Assembly (NCBI RefSeq): GCF_000014045.1 | Contig: NC_008209.1 | Location: 2,441,001-2,505,000 of the forward strand | From: Roseobacter denitrificans OCh 114 | Lineage (GTDB): Bacteria > Pseudomonadota > Alphaproteobacteria > Rhodobacterales > Rhodobacteraceae | Length of the DNA stretch: 64,000 bases | Direction: 5' to 3' | Shown here: positions 18,243-26,945 of the stretch, one piece after another | Layout: each line of letters starts with the position of its first letter | How positions within the stretch are numbered: position 1 is the first letter of the stretch | Notes under the pieces: generated by a model | What the model saw: only the letters and a program-made list of their open reading frames with translations | What the model was told of the DNA's origin: nothing | Database searches by the model: none | Position numbers and translations under genes: made by a program

Positions 18243-18926
18243 TTGCCGGAAATCCTGACATCTCTGGAAATGCGCGCCTTGGAAAACGCCGCCATCGACT
18301 CAGGTCGAGTCACCGGTTTGGAATTGATGGAGCGGGCCGGGTGCAGCGTGATCGATGCGCTTTTTTCCAGTAAACCGGAGCTTGCAACAGGGTCACATCG
18401 TGCCACGGTCCTGTGCGGTCCCGGCAATAACGGCGGCGATGGGTTGGTCATTGCGCGCCTGTTGCTTGAGCGGGGCTGGCCGGTCACTGTGTTTCTTTAC
18501 GCCGACCCCGCAAAGATGCCGCAGGATGCACACCGCAATCTCAACAGGTGGGTCGAATTGCCAACAGGGTGTACGCAGCGGCTTTCTTTTCCGACGGTCA
18601 CGCCGCAAGAAGCAGAGAGTTTCGCAGCCACCGCTTTTTGTAACCCACCGGCGCGCGTTGTTGTGGATGCGCTTTTCGGCATTGGCTTGAACCGACCCTT
18701 GCGCGGGCTGCAACCGGTTTTGGCTGCCTGCCATGAGCATCGGCGCGCGGCATATTTTGTCGCTGTCGACGTCCCTTCCGGTCTGGGTGAGCGCGGGCCG
18801 ATGGACGCTGCGCAGCGTTCGGTATTTCCCGCAGATCTGACAGTTACTTTTCACAGACGAAAGCAGGCGCATCAAAATGGCCTGTCATATTGCGGCAAGA
18901 ATATGGTTCAAGACATTGGTCTTTGA
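18243..18926 (+). CDS. NAD(P)H-hydrate epimerase part (NnrE domain)
   Basis: 227 aa with a TTG start at 18243 behind a very strong GGGAGG site. It matches the N-terminal half of the bifunctional Nnr repair enzyme, which epimerises damaged NAD(P)HX: CGPGNNGGDGLVIARLL nucleotide motif, VVDALFGIGLNRPL, and VDVPSGLGERG. The frame stops at VQDIGL (TGA 18924-18926), where family members normally continue into the dehydratase domain. That domain follows at once in another frame. One inserted base just before the TGA would join the two. So this is either a split pair or a recent frameshift. Cytosolic. Confidence 0.85.
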   Translation: MPEILTSLEMRALENAAIDSGRVTGLELMERAGCSVIDALFSSKPELATGSHRATVLCGPGNNGGDGLVIARLLLERGWPVTVFLYADPAKMPQDAHRNLNRWVELPTGCTQRLSFPTVTPQEAESFAATAFCNPPARVVVDALFGIGLNRPLRGLQPVLAACHEHRRAAYFVAVDVPSGLGERGPMDAAQRSVFPADLTVTFHRRKQAHQNGLSYCGKNMVQDIGL

Positions 18927-18967
18927 GCTCTGTATCTATAATCGCACGCGCAAACATAGGGCACATC

Positions 18968-19825
18968 ATGGCCATCAACACGATCAATGAATCAAACCTG
19001 CCGCTGGAACTGTTACAGAAACAACAGGGGCACAAGTTCGATCACGGCCATGCGCTCGTCCTGTCGGGAGGTGCGGGTAAAACCGGGGCTGCGAGGCTTG
19101 CCGCCATGGCCGCGTTGCGGATCGGGGCGGGGGTGGTCAGCCTGGGGACGCCGCCAGCGGCGATGCTGGAGGTCGCGACGCATATCTCGGCCTTGATGGT
19201 CAGAAAAATCGCGACACCGCATGATGTGCAAACGGCCCTGTCGGACAAGCGGATATCGGCGATTTGCGTCGGGCCTGGTTTTGGGACAGCGTCGGCACAA
19301 GCAGCGCTCATCAAGGAGGTGTTGACATCCAAGCGCCCCACTGTGCTGGACGCCGATGCGCTTACCGTTCTGGCGGCAAATCCGGACCTGCGTGGGCTGT
19401 TGCACCCGGCTTGCGTCTTGACGCCACATGCGGGGGAGTTTGCGCGGCTGTTTGGAGGCGGTTGCGGGGATGCGTCCGTCGACGAACGTGCTGAAACAAC
19501 GGTCAGGGCCGCCCGGAACGTCGGCTGCACATTGGTGTCAAAGGGAGAGAACACGCTGATTGCCGATCAGGGTGAACAGGTTTTCCTGCATCAGGCAAGC
19601 GGCGCGCGCGCGGCGCCATGGCTGGCGACAGCCGGGTCGGGCGATGTTCTTGCGGGCTTCATTGCCGGTTTGCTGGCGCGCGGGGTTACACCAATGGCGG
19701 CGGCGAAAATCGCAGTATGGCTGCATGTGGAATGCGCAATCACATTTGGCCCCGGGTTGATCGCGCAGGACCTGCCGGAAGTCCTGCCCCGCGTTTTGCA
19801 ACAACTGTTTGTCCATCGCGAATGA
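18968..19825 (+). CDS. ADP-dependent NAD(P)H-hydrate dehydratase part (NnrD domain)
   Basis: 285 aa from the ATG at 18968, after AGGG at 7 bases; the open frame reaches back to a TTG at 18890, overlapping the NnrE end. The dehydratase reverses NAD(P)HX using ADP. Motifs: the start of the domain at GHKFDHGHALVLSGGAGKTGAARLA, CVGPGFG, VLDADALT, LTPHAGEFARLFG, KGENTLIAD and TAGSGDVLAGFIAGLLARG, the last being the ribokinase-like active-site Gly/Asp block. All look intact, so this half could work alone if translated. Whether it is made separately or needs frameshifting is open. Confidence 0.8.
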   Translation: MAINTINESNLPLELLQKQQGHKFDHGHALVLSGGAGKTGAARLAAMAALRIGAGVVSLGTPPAAMLEVATHISALMVRKIATPHDVQTALSDKRISAICVGPGFGTASAQAALIKEVLTSKRPTVLDADALTVLAANPDLRGLLHPACVLTPHAGEFARLFGGGCGDASVDERAETTVRAARNVGCTLVSKGENTLIADQGEQVFLHQASGARAAPWLATAGSGDVLAGFIAGLLARGVTPMAAAKIAVWLHVECAITFGPGLIAQDLPEVLPRVLQQLFVHRE

Positions 19826-19913
19826 CGAGGCACTGGAGGTATCCAGAACCATCTAACAATTTGAAATATTGTGTTTAAAGCGGCGTCAGATGGTTGAAGT
19901 CTTTCGCAGCGCT

Positions 19914-20444
19914 TTAGTTCAGCGCGGGCGTAGGTATTGATGTATCCGCCGTGCCAAGCTCCATACCATCAGCATAGAGCACCTGCGGCGCTGAACAGAA
20001 AACACTGTAAAGGGTCAGGGTTTGAAGCCCCACGTCCCTGACGAATTCCCCGTCAACCAATCTGTCGACTGTCACCATTGTTTCCGGCGCACCTGCAAAG
20101 GCCCGCGCGCGCCAGTCTCTCAGCAGAACCGTTTGCGAGGCGGGCAGGAGGCTGTCGAGGTCGGGTTGATGATGCCCCAGCGACCCGGCGATGATATACA
20201 CGGCGGGAACAACCATGCTTCGCTGCTCGATCAAACGTATAGGCACCGCGCCTTGGCCTCGCGTGATGACGTAGTCGCCGGGGCGCAGGTCTTCGATCCG
20301 GCGCGCGCCTTTCATCGTCAGGATACGCGCGCCATAGACAAATCCGGGCATGCTCCAGAGCGCATGCGGACTTTCAAGCGCCGCCACCGGGGGAGCCGCC
20401 AAACACTTGTCTTTTGCAGATCGCGCGATCGTCTTTTGCGTCAT
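19914..20444 (-). CDS. Hint (Hedgehog/intein) domain protein
   Basis: 176 aa from the ATG at 20444, which has AGGG 7 bases before it; an ATG at 20468 is a weaker alternative. The Hint block is seen as GFVYGARILTMKGARRIEDL followed by RPGDYVITRGQG, then a VPIRLIEQRSM strand. Many roseobacter proteins of this kind carry this single Hint module with no splicing partner. A Cys at the usual splice-starting position is not seen at the domain start (it reads GARIL), so self-splicing is doubtful. Function unknown; possibly a regulatory or exported fragment. No signal peptide is seen. Confidence 0.75.
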   Translation of the reverse strand: MTQKTIARSAKDKCLAAPPVAALESPHALWSMPGFVYGARILTMKGARRIEDLRPGDYVITRGQGAVPIRLIEQRSMVVPAVYIIAGSLGHHQPDLDSLLPASQTVLLRDWRARAFAGAPETMVTVDRLVDGEFVRDVGLQTLTLYSVFCSAPQVLYADGMELGTADTSIPTPALN

Positions 20445-20586
20445 TGAGATGCCCTTTGAGGTGCCCATGGACGAAATATCGCTAAAATTTGATACTAAAG
20501 CTTTAACGCGATCACTGAATTTTGGGTCTCGCCACTGGGCTTGTGGTTTGCTAGTAGATTCCGAAGGCTAGCAAAAGCGGTCTCGT

Positions 20587-20671
20587 GCGGGTGTGGCGGA
20601 ACTGGTAGACGCACCAGATTTAGGTTCTGGCGCCGCAAGGCGTGGGGGTTCAAGTCCCTTCACCCGCACCA
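20587..20671 (+). tRNA. tRNA-Leu (anticodon UAG)
   Basis: The acceptor GCGGGTG (20587-20593) pairs with CACCCGC (20661-20667), followed by discriminator A and an encoded CCA. The anticodon stem CCAGA/TCTGG holds loop TTTAGGT, giving UAG. A long variable arm (GCGCCGCAAGGCGT region) and GGTTCAAGTCC T-arm mark a class II leucine tRNA. 85 nt. Confidence 0.97.
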
Positions 20672-20759
20672 TCAATCCTGTAGATATCAGCAAGACGCCC
20701 TCAGGCGCAGCGCAAATCTTGTGTGCTGTTAAGCCGGATGCGGTGACATGGTTTTTGAG

Positions 20760-20795
20760 GGCCTATCGTTTCAAACTCGATAGGCCGTTTTTTTT
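20760..20795 (+). terminator. Intrinsic terminator downstream of tRNA-Leu
   Basis: GGCCTATCG pairs with CGATAGGCC around a 9-base loop and is followed by G and eight T. It lies about 90 bases past the tRNA, leaving a 3' trailer. No gene is seen in 20672-20913 apart from this. Confidence 0.9.
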
Positions 20796-20913
20796 GAATC
20801 CATATCGCGTGATACAAAGGCAAGCGGTCCGCGCGTATCGCGCCAAACCTGACATACGCATCACAGTGCGTGTTTTTATCTGCTCAACGCCGCTTCGCCC
20901 GCCATAATACGCA

Positions 20914-21414
20914 TCAGAACGGAATTTCATCATCCAGATCGCGCGAAGGTGCCGGGCTTGGCGCGTTTCCACCGCCACCGTAACTGTCGCCGCCACGGTC
21001 GTCATAACCCATCTGGCCACCACCGCCGCCGCCTCCGTAGTTCCCGCCACCCCCGCCGGAGTCGCGACCGTCAAGCATGGTCAGCGTGGACGAGTACGGC
21101 CGCAGCACAACTTCGGTGGAATAGCGATCCTGCCCGGATTGATCCTGCCACTTGCGCGTCTCCAGCTGCCCCTCAAGGTACACTTTGGAGCCCTTGCGCA
21201 GATACTGTTCGGCCACGCGCGCAAGGGGTTCAGAGAAAATGGCCACCGAATGCCACTCGGTACGTTCCTTACGCTCGCCGGTGTTGCGGTCTTTCCACGT
21301 TTCGGAGGTGGCAATCCGCAGGTTGCACACTTTGCCGCCGTTCTGAAAGCTGCGGACCTCAGGGTCACGCCCCAGATTGCCGATAAGGATTACTTTGTTT
21401 ACAGAGCCGGCCAT
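20914..21414 (-). CDS. ssb: Single-stranded DNA-binding protein
   Basis: 166 aa from the ATG at 21414, which follows GGGGG; the longer frame to 21633 has no plausible N-terminus. SSB covers ssDNA in replication and repair. The OB-fold begins [21 protein letters not shown] and includes the [20 protein letters not shown] and [18 protein letters not shown] segments. A Gly-rich linker follows from about residue 115, then the acidic tip DDEIPF that recruits partner proteins. No LexA box was found in the 220-base upstream region. Divergent from the lytic transglycosylase gene. Confidence 0.97.
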   Translation of the reverse strand: MAGSVNKVILIGNLGRDPEVRSFQNGGKVCNLRIATSETWKDRNTGERKERTEWHSVAIFSEPLARVAEQYLRKGSKVYLEGQLETRKWQDQSGQDRYSTEVVLRPYSSTLTMLDGRDSGGGGGNYGGGGGGGQMGYDDRGGDSYGGGGNAPSPAPSRDLDDEIPF

Positions 21415-21635
21415 GATGCCCCCTTTATTGCTCGTTCTTATGGCGCTGCGCGGATCAACGGATTTGCCGAATCTTAACGCAGAAAAATTTTGTAAAACCA
21501 TAGTTGTTTCGTGGGTCTTAAACCATGGTAAACGCCTGAAGGGAACGGTCCAACGCACAGGATCGCGCAAGGGCTGGCAAATGCATGACAATTTGCTATG
21601 TTCTGCCAAACTGTGAGAAGGTTGAAACTCCACCT

Positions 21636-22220
21636 ATGATGAAATCTATTTTGGTTTCCTTGGCGATCCTCGTTTTTGCAGCACCCATGGCACAGGCGCA
21701 GACCGTTTCCTCAAAGAGCCGCAGCAAGCTTTTTGAATCGCAAACCAGCGTTCTGGATACACGTGCCGCGGGGCAATATAAGAATTCCGTGCGTTTGCAG
21801 CCCCCCTCGGTGATCACGCCGAGCAAATGGAACCTGCTGCAATACACCGGAGCCTATCGTGGCGAGTTTCTGGAAATGGCGCGTGCGGCGGCGCGCAAAC
21901 ACCGCATTCCCGAAGATCTGTTTCTGCGACTTGTCCAACAGGAATCGGGCTGGAACCCGACGGCCAAATCGCACAAGGGCGCTCTGGGGCTGGCCCAGCT
22001 GATGCCTGCGACGGCGCGCTATTTGCGCGTTGACCCGCTGGACCCGGAAGAGAACCTCGAAGGGGGCGCGCGGTATCTGCGCAAACAATATGATCGGTTC
22101 AAATCATGGCGGCTGGCATTGGCGGCGTATAACGCGGGGCCGAATGCTGTGAAACGCCACGGCGGCATTCCGCCCTACAAGGAAACCCAGAACTACGTCC
22201 GGATCATCGCGGGCGGCTGA
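21636..22220 (+). CDS. Lytic transglycosylase (SLT family)
   Basis: 194 aa from the ATG at 21636; the ribosome site is weak and the frame from 21585 is discarded. A signal peptide (residues 1-21, ending AQAQ) sends it to the periplasm, where such enzymes cleave peptidoglycan to 1,6-anhydromuropeptides. The catalytic Glu lies in [12 protein letters not shown]; the remaining SLT motifs are [13 protein letters not shown] and AYNAGP. It is a single SLT domain with a short linker, so it may act with other factors. Convergent with the ABC ATPase gene. Confidence 0.92.
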   Translation: MMKSILVSLAILVFAAPMAQAQTVSSKSRSKLFESQTSVLDTRAAGQYKNSVRLQPPSVITPSKWNLLQYTGAYRGEFLEMARAAARKHRIPEDLFLRLVQQESGWNPTAKSHKGALGLAQLMPATARYLRVDPLDPEENLEGGARYLRKQYDRFKSWRLALAAYNAGPNAVKRHGGIPPYKETQNYVRIIAGG

Positions 22221-22288
22221 TGCCCCGGTTATGGCGTGCCCTTTGCACAGCCCGGCGCCGCACCGGCGCAACGGGTGGCCTTTGCCGT

Positions 22289-24379
22289 TTACTCCGCAGC
22301 GACGCCGACCTCGATCACAGGCTCCATAGTGGCAAGCTGATCGTCGCTCAGGTGACATTTCAGCTGATGGTTGCCGGGAAGGGTGCGCATCGGCGGCACT
22401 TCCTTTTCGCACAGGCCACCGGGCACTTTCGATTTCCAGCCGCAGCGCGTCTGGAACGGACAGCCTGAGGGCGGGTTCATGGCCGAGGGAATATCGCCCT
22501 CCAGCACGATGTGCTTCTTCTTGACGCTGGTATCCGCGATGGGCACCGCCGAAAGCAGCGCTTCGGTATAGGGGTGGTAGGGGGGCGCAAAGACCTGATC
22601 TGTGGTGCCCAGCTCCACCACATGGCCCAGATACATCACCATCACCCGGTCGCTGAGGTAGCGCACGATGGACAAATCGTGGCTGATGAACAGCAGCGTG
22701 GTCTTGTGCTCGCGCTGGATTTCCATCAGCAGATCGGTGACCGCCGCCTGCACTGATACATCAAGGGCAGAAACAGGTTCATCGGCCACCACGATACGCG
22801 CATCCCCCGCAAAGGCGCGCGCGATCCCCACGCGCTGCTTTTGCCCGCCCGACAGCTGGCGCGGCATCCGGGTGGCGAAGGCGCGCGGCAGTTTCACCAG
22901 ATCGAGCAGCTTGAGCATCCGTTCATTCCGCTCGCTCTCGTTTGAGCCGATCCCAAAGATCTCAAGCGCGCGGATGATCTGCCGCCCGACCGTCATCGAC
23001 GGGTTGAGCGTGTCGAACGGGTTCTGGAACACCATCTGAACATCGGCGACGGTCTGCGTGTCGCGCTCCTCGATGGGGGTGTCCTGAATGGGGTGGTTGC
23101 CCAGCGTGATCGTGCCTTCGGTCGCGGTTTCCAGCCCCATCAGCACCTTGGCAAAGGTGGATTTACCGCAGCCGGATTCGCCCACGATGGCCAGTGTTTC
23201 GGATTCGCGCGCCTCGAAACTCAGGGTTTCATTGGCTTTGACCACCTTTTTGTCGCCACCGCCAAAGATCGCATTGGCGGCCACCTCATAGTATTTCTTG
23301 AGGTTTTCCATCCTGAGCACCACATCGCCAATTTCGCCCTTGGTCTTGACCTCGGCGAGTTCCAGCGGCGCATCCCAGTCGATTTCCCGGAATTTCACGC
23401 AGCGCGTGGCGTGGCGGTCATGCCCCTCCACGTCCTCCATCACAAGCGTGCCCTGATCGCAGCGCCCCGCTTCGAAATAGTCACAGCGGGGGCCAAAGTT
23501 GCATCCCGGCGGGCGTTCATGGGGCAGGGGGAAGTTGCCGGGGATCGCCACCAGCGGGCGCGCGTTCTTGTCGGCTCCCGGCAGCGGGATGGACCGGAAG
23601 AGCGCCTGCGTATAGGGGTGCTGCATGCGGTCAAAGACGTCTTCGATCGAGCCGCGTTCAACCGCCTCACCGGAATACATCACGCAGATGCGGTCGCAGG
23701 TCTCAAGCACAAGCCCAAGGTTGTGGCTGATGAACAGCATCGAGGTGCCGTATTTGCGCCCGAGGTCCTTGACCAGTTCGACGATGGCCGCCTCGACCGT
23801 GACGTCAAGCGCCGTGGTGGGTTCATCGAGGATCAGCAGCGATGGCTCCGACATCAGCGCCATGGCGATCACGATGCGCTGCTGCTGCCCGCCCGACAGC
23901 TGGTGCGGGTAAGATCCCAAAATGCGTTTCGGGTCCGGCAGTTTCACATCGGTCACAACCTGCAAGGCGCGATCATAGGCGTCCTTTTCCGACGTCCCCT
24001 GATGGATCATCGGCACTTCCATCAACTGTCGGCCGATCTTCATCGCCGGGTTCAGCGACGCCATCGGTTCCTGATAGATCATGGCAATTTCCGAGCCACG
24101 AATGCTGCGCAACTCATCCGTGCTCATCTCGCCAAGGTCGCGCCCCTTGAACTTGATCGAGCCCCCAACCACCCGGCCATTCTTGCCGAGGTCCTGCATG
24201 ACGCCGAGCGCCACCGTCGATTTGCCACAGCCCGATTCCCCCACCAGACCCACCGCCTCGCCGGGTTGCACATGCACCGAGAAATCCATGACAGCAGGGA
24301 TTTCCCGCAGCCGGGTGAAAAAGGAGATCGACAGCTTGTCGATTTCCAGAATAGGACCCTCAAAGTCATCTTTTGTCAT
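22289..24379 (-). CDS. ABC transporter ATP-binding protein, two fused NBDs (peptide/nickel type)
   Basis: 696 aa from the ATG at 24379 after AAGGAG. It joins two ATPase domains in one chain, as DppD and DppF would form. First domain: Walker A GESGCGKS, signature LSGGQQQR, Walker B LLILDEPTT. Second: GESGCGKST, LSGGQKQR, VVADEPVS. Each domain is followed by the HPYT...AL and Cys-rich oligopeptide C-terminal motif (PGCNFGPRCDYF and SGCPFQTRCGWK). It energises import by the two permeases encoded just upstream. The gap to the permease gene is 84 bases. No substrate-binding protein gene lies in the operon. Confidence 0.95.
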   Translation of the reverse strand: MTKDDFEGPILEIDKLSISFFTRLREIPAVMDFSVHVQPGEAVGLVGESGCGKSTVALGVMQDLGKNGRVVGGSIKFKGRDLGEMSTDELRSIRGSEIAMIYQEPMASLNPAMKIGRQLMEVPMIHQGTSEKDAYDRALQVVTDVKLPDPKRILGSYPHQLSGGQQQRIVIAMALMSEPSLLILDEPTTALDVTVEAAIVELVKDLGRKYGTSMLFISHNLGLVLETCDRICVMYSGEAVERGSIEDVFDRMQHPYTQALFRSIPLPGADKNARPLVAIPGNFPLPHERPPGCNFGPRCDYFEAGRCDQGTLVMEDVEGHDRHATRCVKFREIDWDAPLELAEVKTKGEIGDVVLRMENLKKYYEVAANAIFGGGDKKVVKANETLSFEARESETLAIVGESGCGKSTFAKVLMGLETATEGTITLGNHPIQDTPIEERDTQTVADVQMVFQNPFDTLNPSMTVGRQIIRALEIFGIGSNESERNERMLKLLDLVKLPRAFATRMPRQLSGGQKQRVGIARAFAGDARIVVADEPVSALDVSVQAAVTDLLMEIQREHKTTLLFISHDLSIVRYLSDRVMVMYLGHVVELGTTDQVFAPPYHPYTEALLSAVPIADTSVKKKHIVLEGDIPSAMNPPSGCPFQTRCGWKSKVPGGLCEKEVPPMRTLPGNHQLKCHLSDDQLATMEPVIEVGVAAE

Positions 24380-24463
24380 TTCGGTCTCCTTGTTGGAGCG
24401 CGCCTGCATTTGCGGCGCATCATGTTTCCGGGGGCGCGCGGGACAGAGCTGCGCAGCCCCAAA

Positions 24464-25681
24464 TCAATCACGCAAGCTTTCCTCGCGCAGCCCATCCGCC
24501 AGCAGGTTCAAACCCAGCACGAGCGTCAGCAGCGCGACCGCCGGGGCAATGGCCGCGTGCGGATAAAGCGCCAGCAAGCGTCGACCGGCGTTGATCGTGC
24601 TGCCCCAGTCGGGGCTTTCGGATGCAAGACCCAGACCAAAGAAGCCCAAGGTGCCCAGCAGAATGGTCGTGTAGCCGATCCGCAGGCAGAAATCGACGAT
24701 CAGCGGTCCGCGGGCATTGGGCAGGATTTCCCACAGCATGATGTACCACGGTCCCTCGCCGCGAGTCTGTGCCGCCGCGACATAGTCGCGCGTCTTGATG
24801 TCCATCGCGAGGCCGCGCACGATCCGGAACACGGTGGGCGAGTTCACAAAGACCACCGACACAAAGACCACGAGGATACCGGCGTCGATGTCAAAGAGGT
24901 CCAAAGACGCAGGCAACCCCGGTATCGAATAGGTCGGCGTGGCAACCACGGACCCACCAGAGGATACCAGCGACAGATAGAGCCAGCCCAAAAGCCCCAG
25001 AACACCAATGAGCAGCGGCGTTCTGATTTTCGGCTGCGTGTAGTAGCGTGAGTTGAGCAGGATACACACAAAGACTAGCGGAAAGATGAACAGGAACAGT
25101 GCCATATAGTTGGGGATGCCCGTCAGGACGATCTCCGGCGTGACCAGCAGGTAGAACAACAGGATCACCGGGAAGGCGAGGATGAGGTTCGCCAGAAACG
25201 ACAGCACCGTGTCCAGACGCCCGCCGTAATAGCCCGCAGGCAGCCCCAGCGTGATCCCCACCATAAAGGCGAAGAGTGTGGCGATGGGCGCGATCTGCAC
25301 CACGATCCACGCGCCTTTGATGATCCGGCTGAACACATCGCGCGCAAGGTTATCACCGCCCAGCAGAAAATAGGCGTATTCGCCCTCTTCGGCACCGCGC
25401 ATCGGCGTGCCGGGGATTTTGTTCTTCATCCCCGAAATCTGGCTGAGCGGGTCATGCGTGACCAGCATATCGAACGGACCACCGAGGATCCCCACGAATA
25501 CCCAGAACATGACGAGGGCAAAGCCGATCATGCCGATCCGGCTGTCAAACAATTTGCCATAAAGGCCAAGCCTGCGTTTATAGACGATCGAAATCGTAAA
25601 GAGCGCGATCAGCGACACCCAGACGGGCATCAACTGTATGCCCATGCGGACAATGATACTGCCCCAGGAAAGTTCTTCCAT
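24464..25681 (-). CDS. ABC transporter permease, DppC-like
   Basis: 405 aa, longer than the common ~300-aa DppC, with extra hydrophobic sequence in the middle (residues about 185-270). Inner-membrane permease of the oligopeptide/nickel class. The EAA-type loop is seen as REYVAAAQTRGEGPWYIMLWEILPNARGPL-like text, near residues 305-335, and the C-terminal GFFGLGLASESPDWGSTINAGR is typical. It follows the DppB-like permease by 12 bases and precedes the fused ATPase gene. The substrate cannot be inferred without the binding protein. Confidence 0.92.
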   Translation of the reverse strand: MEELSWGSIIVRMGIQLMPVWVSLIALFTISIVYKRRLGLYGKLFDSRIGMIGFALVMFWVFVGILGGPFDMLVTHDPLSQISGMKNKIPGTPMRGAEEGEYAYFLLGGDNLARDVFSRIIKGAWIVVQIAPIATLFAFMVGITLGLPAGYYGGRLDTVLSFLANLILAFPVILLFYLLVTPEIVLTGIPNYMALFLFIFPLVFVCILLNSRYYTQPKIRTPLLIGVLGLLGWLYLSLVSSGGSVVATPTYSIPGLPASLDLFDIDAGILVVFVSVVFVNSPTVFRIVRGLAMDIKTRDYVAAAQTRGEGPWYIMLWEILPNARGPLIVDFCLRIGYTTILLGTLGFFGLGLASESPDWGSTINAGRRLLALYPHAAIAPAVALLTLVLGLNLLADGLREESLRD

Positions 25682-25693
25682 GACCAGCCCCCC

Positions 25694-26737
25694 TTACGTG
25701 ATACGAATGCGTGGATTGAGGTAGACGTAGCCGATATCGGATATCAACTGCGTGACCAGAACCACGAAAACAGAAACGACAGACACGGCGAGCAACAGTT
25801 CAATGTCATTGTTGGATGCCGCCTGCACCAACAACCAGCCGAAGCCCTTGTAGTTGAACAGGGTTTCGACGATCACGACGCCGTTGAGCAGCCAGGGAAA
25901 CTGCAGCATGATCACCGTGAATGGCGCGATCAGCGCGTTGCGCAACGCGTGTTTCAAGACAATGTCGGAAAACTTGACACCCTTGAGCCGGGCCGTGCGG
26001 ATGTATTGCGCGGTCATCACCTCGGTCATGGACGCCCGCGTCATCCGTGCGATGTAGCCCATGCCATAGAGGGAAATGGTCAGTACCGGCAGGGTGAAAT
26101 TCTCAAATGTGGCGTTCTCCATCGCGGAGGTGGCCGACCCTTTGAACCACTTCAGCCCAAAGGCGGAGGAGGCGAAAACCGCGATAAAGATCACGCCCGA
26201 CACATATTCCGGCGTCGCGGTCGAGGCGATGGAAAACGTCGACAGGGAGCGGTCGAGCTTTGATCCTTCGCGCATCCCCGCCAGAACCCCCACAATCAGC
26301 GCCATGGGCACCATCACCAGCATCACCGCGAACATCAGCTTGCCGGTGAGCGCCAGCCGGGTCGCGACAATGCTGCCCACCTCGTCCTTGAACACGGTTG
26401 AGAACCCCCAGTCCCCCTGCAGCACGCCGCAATAGGTCGGGCGCTCCGCTTCGGGTGTGTCCGTGGCAAAGCAGCGCCCGGTGATCGTGCCGTCTTCTTC
26501 ATGGATCCAGCCGGGCATGACGCCCAGCCATTGGCCAAATTTGACGGGCAGGGGCTGCAGGTAGCCGTTCTTGTCCAGATAACTTGTGACAGCCTCATCC
26601 GACATGCGGAAATTGCCTTGGGTCTTTGCCAGCTTTTCAAGGTTTGGGTAGAGATTTGTCAGCCAGAACACGATGAAGGTGAGGCAGAGCGCCGTCAGCA
26701 ACATCACGCCCAACCGTCTGAGTATGAATAGTCCCAT
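25694..26737 (-). CDS. ABC transporter permease, DppB-like
   Basis: 347 aa from the ATG at 26737 after AGGGG; the longer frame to 26776 is discarded. First structural gene of the operon. The start GLFILRRLGVMLLTALCL is the usual DppB opening, and the EAA loop is in TAQYIRTARLKGVKFSDIVLKHALRNAL. A large periplasmic loop (residues about 45-130) precedes the transmembrane core, which is longer than in E. coli DppB. It pairs with the DppC-like permease in a peptide-class importer. Paired palindromes stand about 130 bases upstream. Confidence 0.92.
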   Translation of the reverse strand: MGLFILRRLGVMLLTALCLTFIVFWLTNLYPNLEKLAKTQGNFRMSDEAVTSYLDKNGYLQPLPVKFGQWLGVMPGWIHEEDGTITGRCFATDTPEAERPTYCGVLQGDWGFSTVFKDEVGSIVATRLALTGKLMFAVMLVMVPMALIVGVLAGMREGSKLDRSLSTFSIASTATPEYVSGVIFIAVFASSAFGLKWFKGSATSAMENATFENFTLPVLTISLYGMGYIARMTRASMTEVMTAQYIRTARLKGVKFSDIVLKHALRNALIAPFTVIMLQFPWLLNGVVIVETLFNYKGFGWLLVQAASNNDIELLLAVSVVSVFVVLVTQLISDIGYVYLNPRIRIT

Positions 26738-26865
26738 TAATACCCCTGTTGTCAGGATGTGGCGCGTGGGCCGCACCGGTTTTCAGGCCGTTATTTGCCC
26801 GTTTTTGTTAATCCTGCGCAGTGAGGCATGAATCCGGGGGGCGCGTCAATGGAGGCCAGCGCCCT

Positions 26866-26901
26866 AAAATTGCAATTTTGCGACATAGTTCACGTCGCAA
26901 A
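26866..26901. promoter_or_regulatory. Paired palindromes upstream of the ABC operon
   Basis: AAAATTGCAATTTT (26866-26879) is a perfect 14-bp palindrome. Overlapping its end, TTTGCGAC and GTCGCAAA (26877-26884 and 26894-26901) form perfect 8-bp arms with a 9-base spacer. Both lie between the AraC gene stop (26946) and the first permease start (26737). They look like operators for the ABC operon. AraC proteins mostly bind direct repeats, so a second regulator may be involved. Confidence 0.55.
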
Positions 26902-26945
26902 TGGGACAGGTGGGCCGCCGCGTGGTCGAGAGGTTGCAAACCTGT

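Noticed and set aside
20593..20907. 104-aa frame starting MAELVDAPDLGSG inside the tRNA
   Set aside because: This is a translated tRNA-Leu, a known false protein start, and it runs through the terminator.
21415..21635. LexA box before ssb
   Set aside because: A single GTTC occurs but no second copy at the 7-base spacing.
23093..25051. 652-aa open frame on the plus strand over the ABC transporter genes
   Set aside because: It mirrors the ATPase and part of a permease gene across their junction, and has no family match.
25454..26263. 269-aa plus-strand frame over the permease genes
   Set aside because: Antisense shadow with His/Asp/Gln-rich translation.
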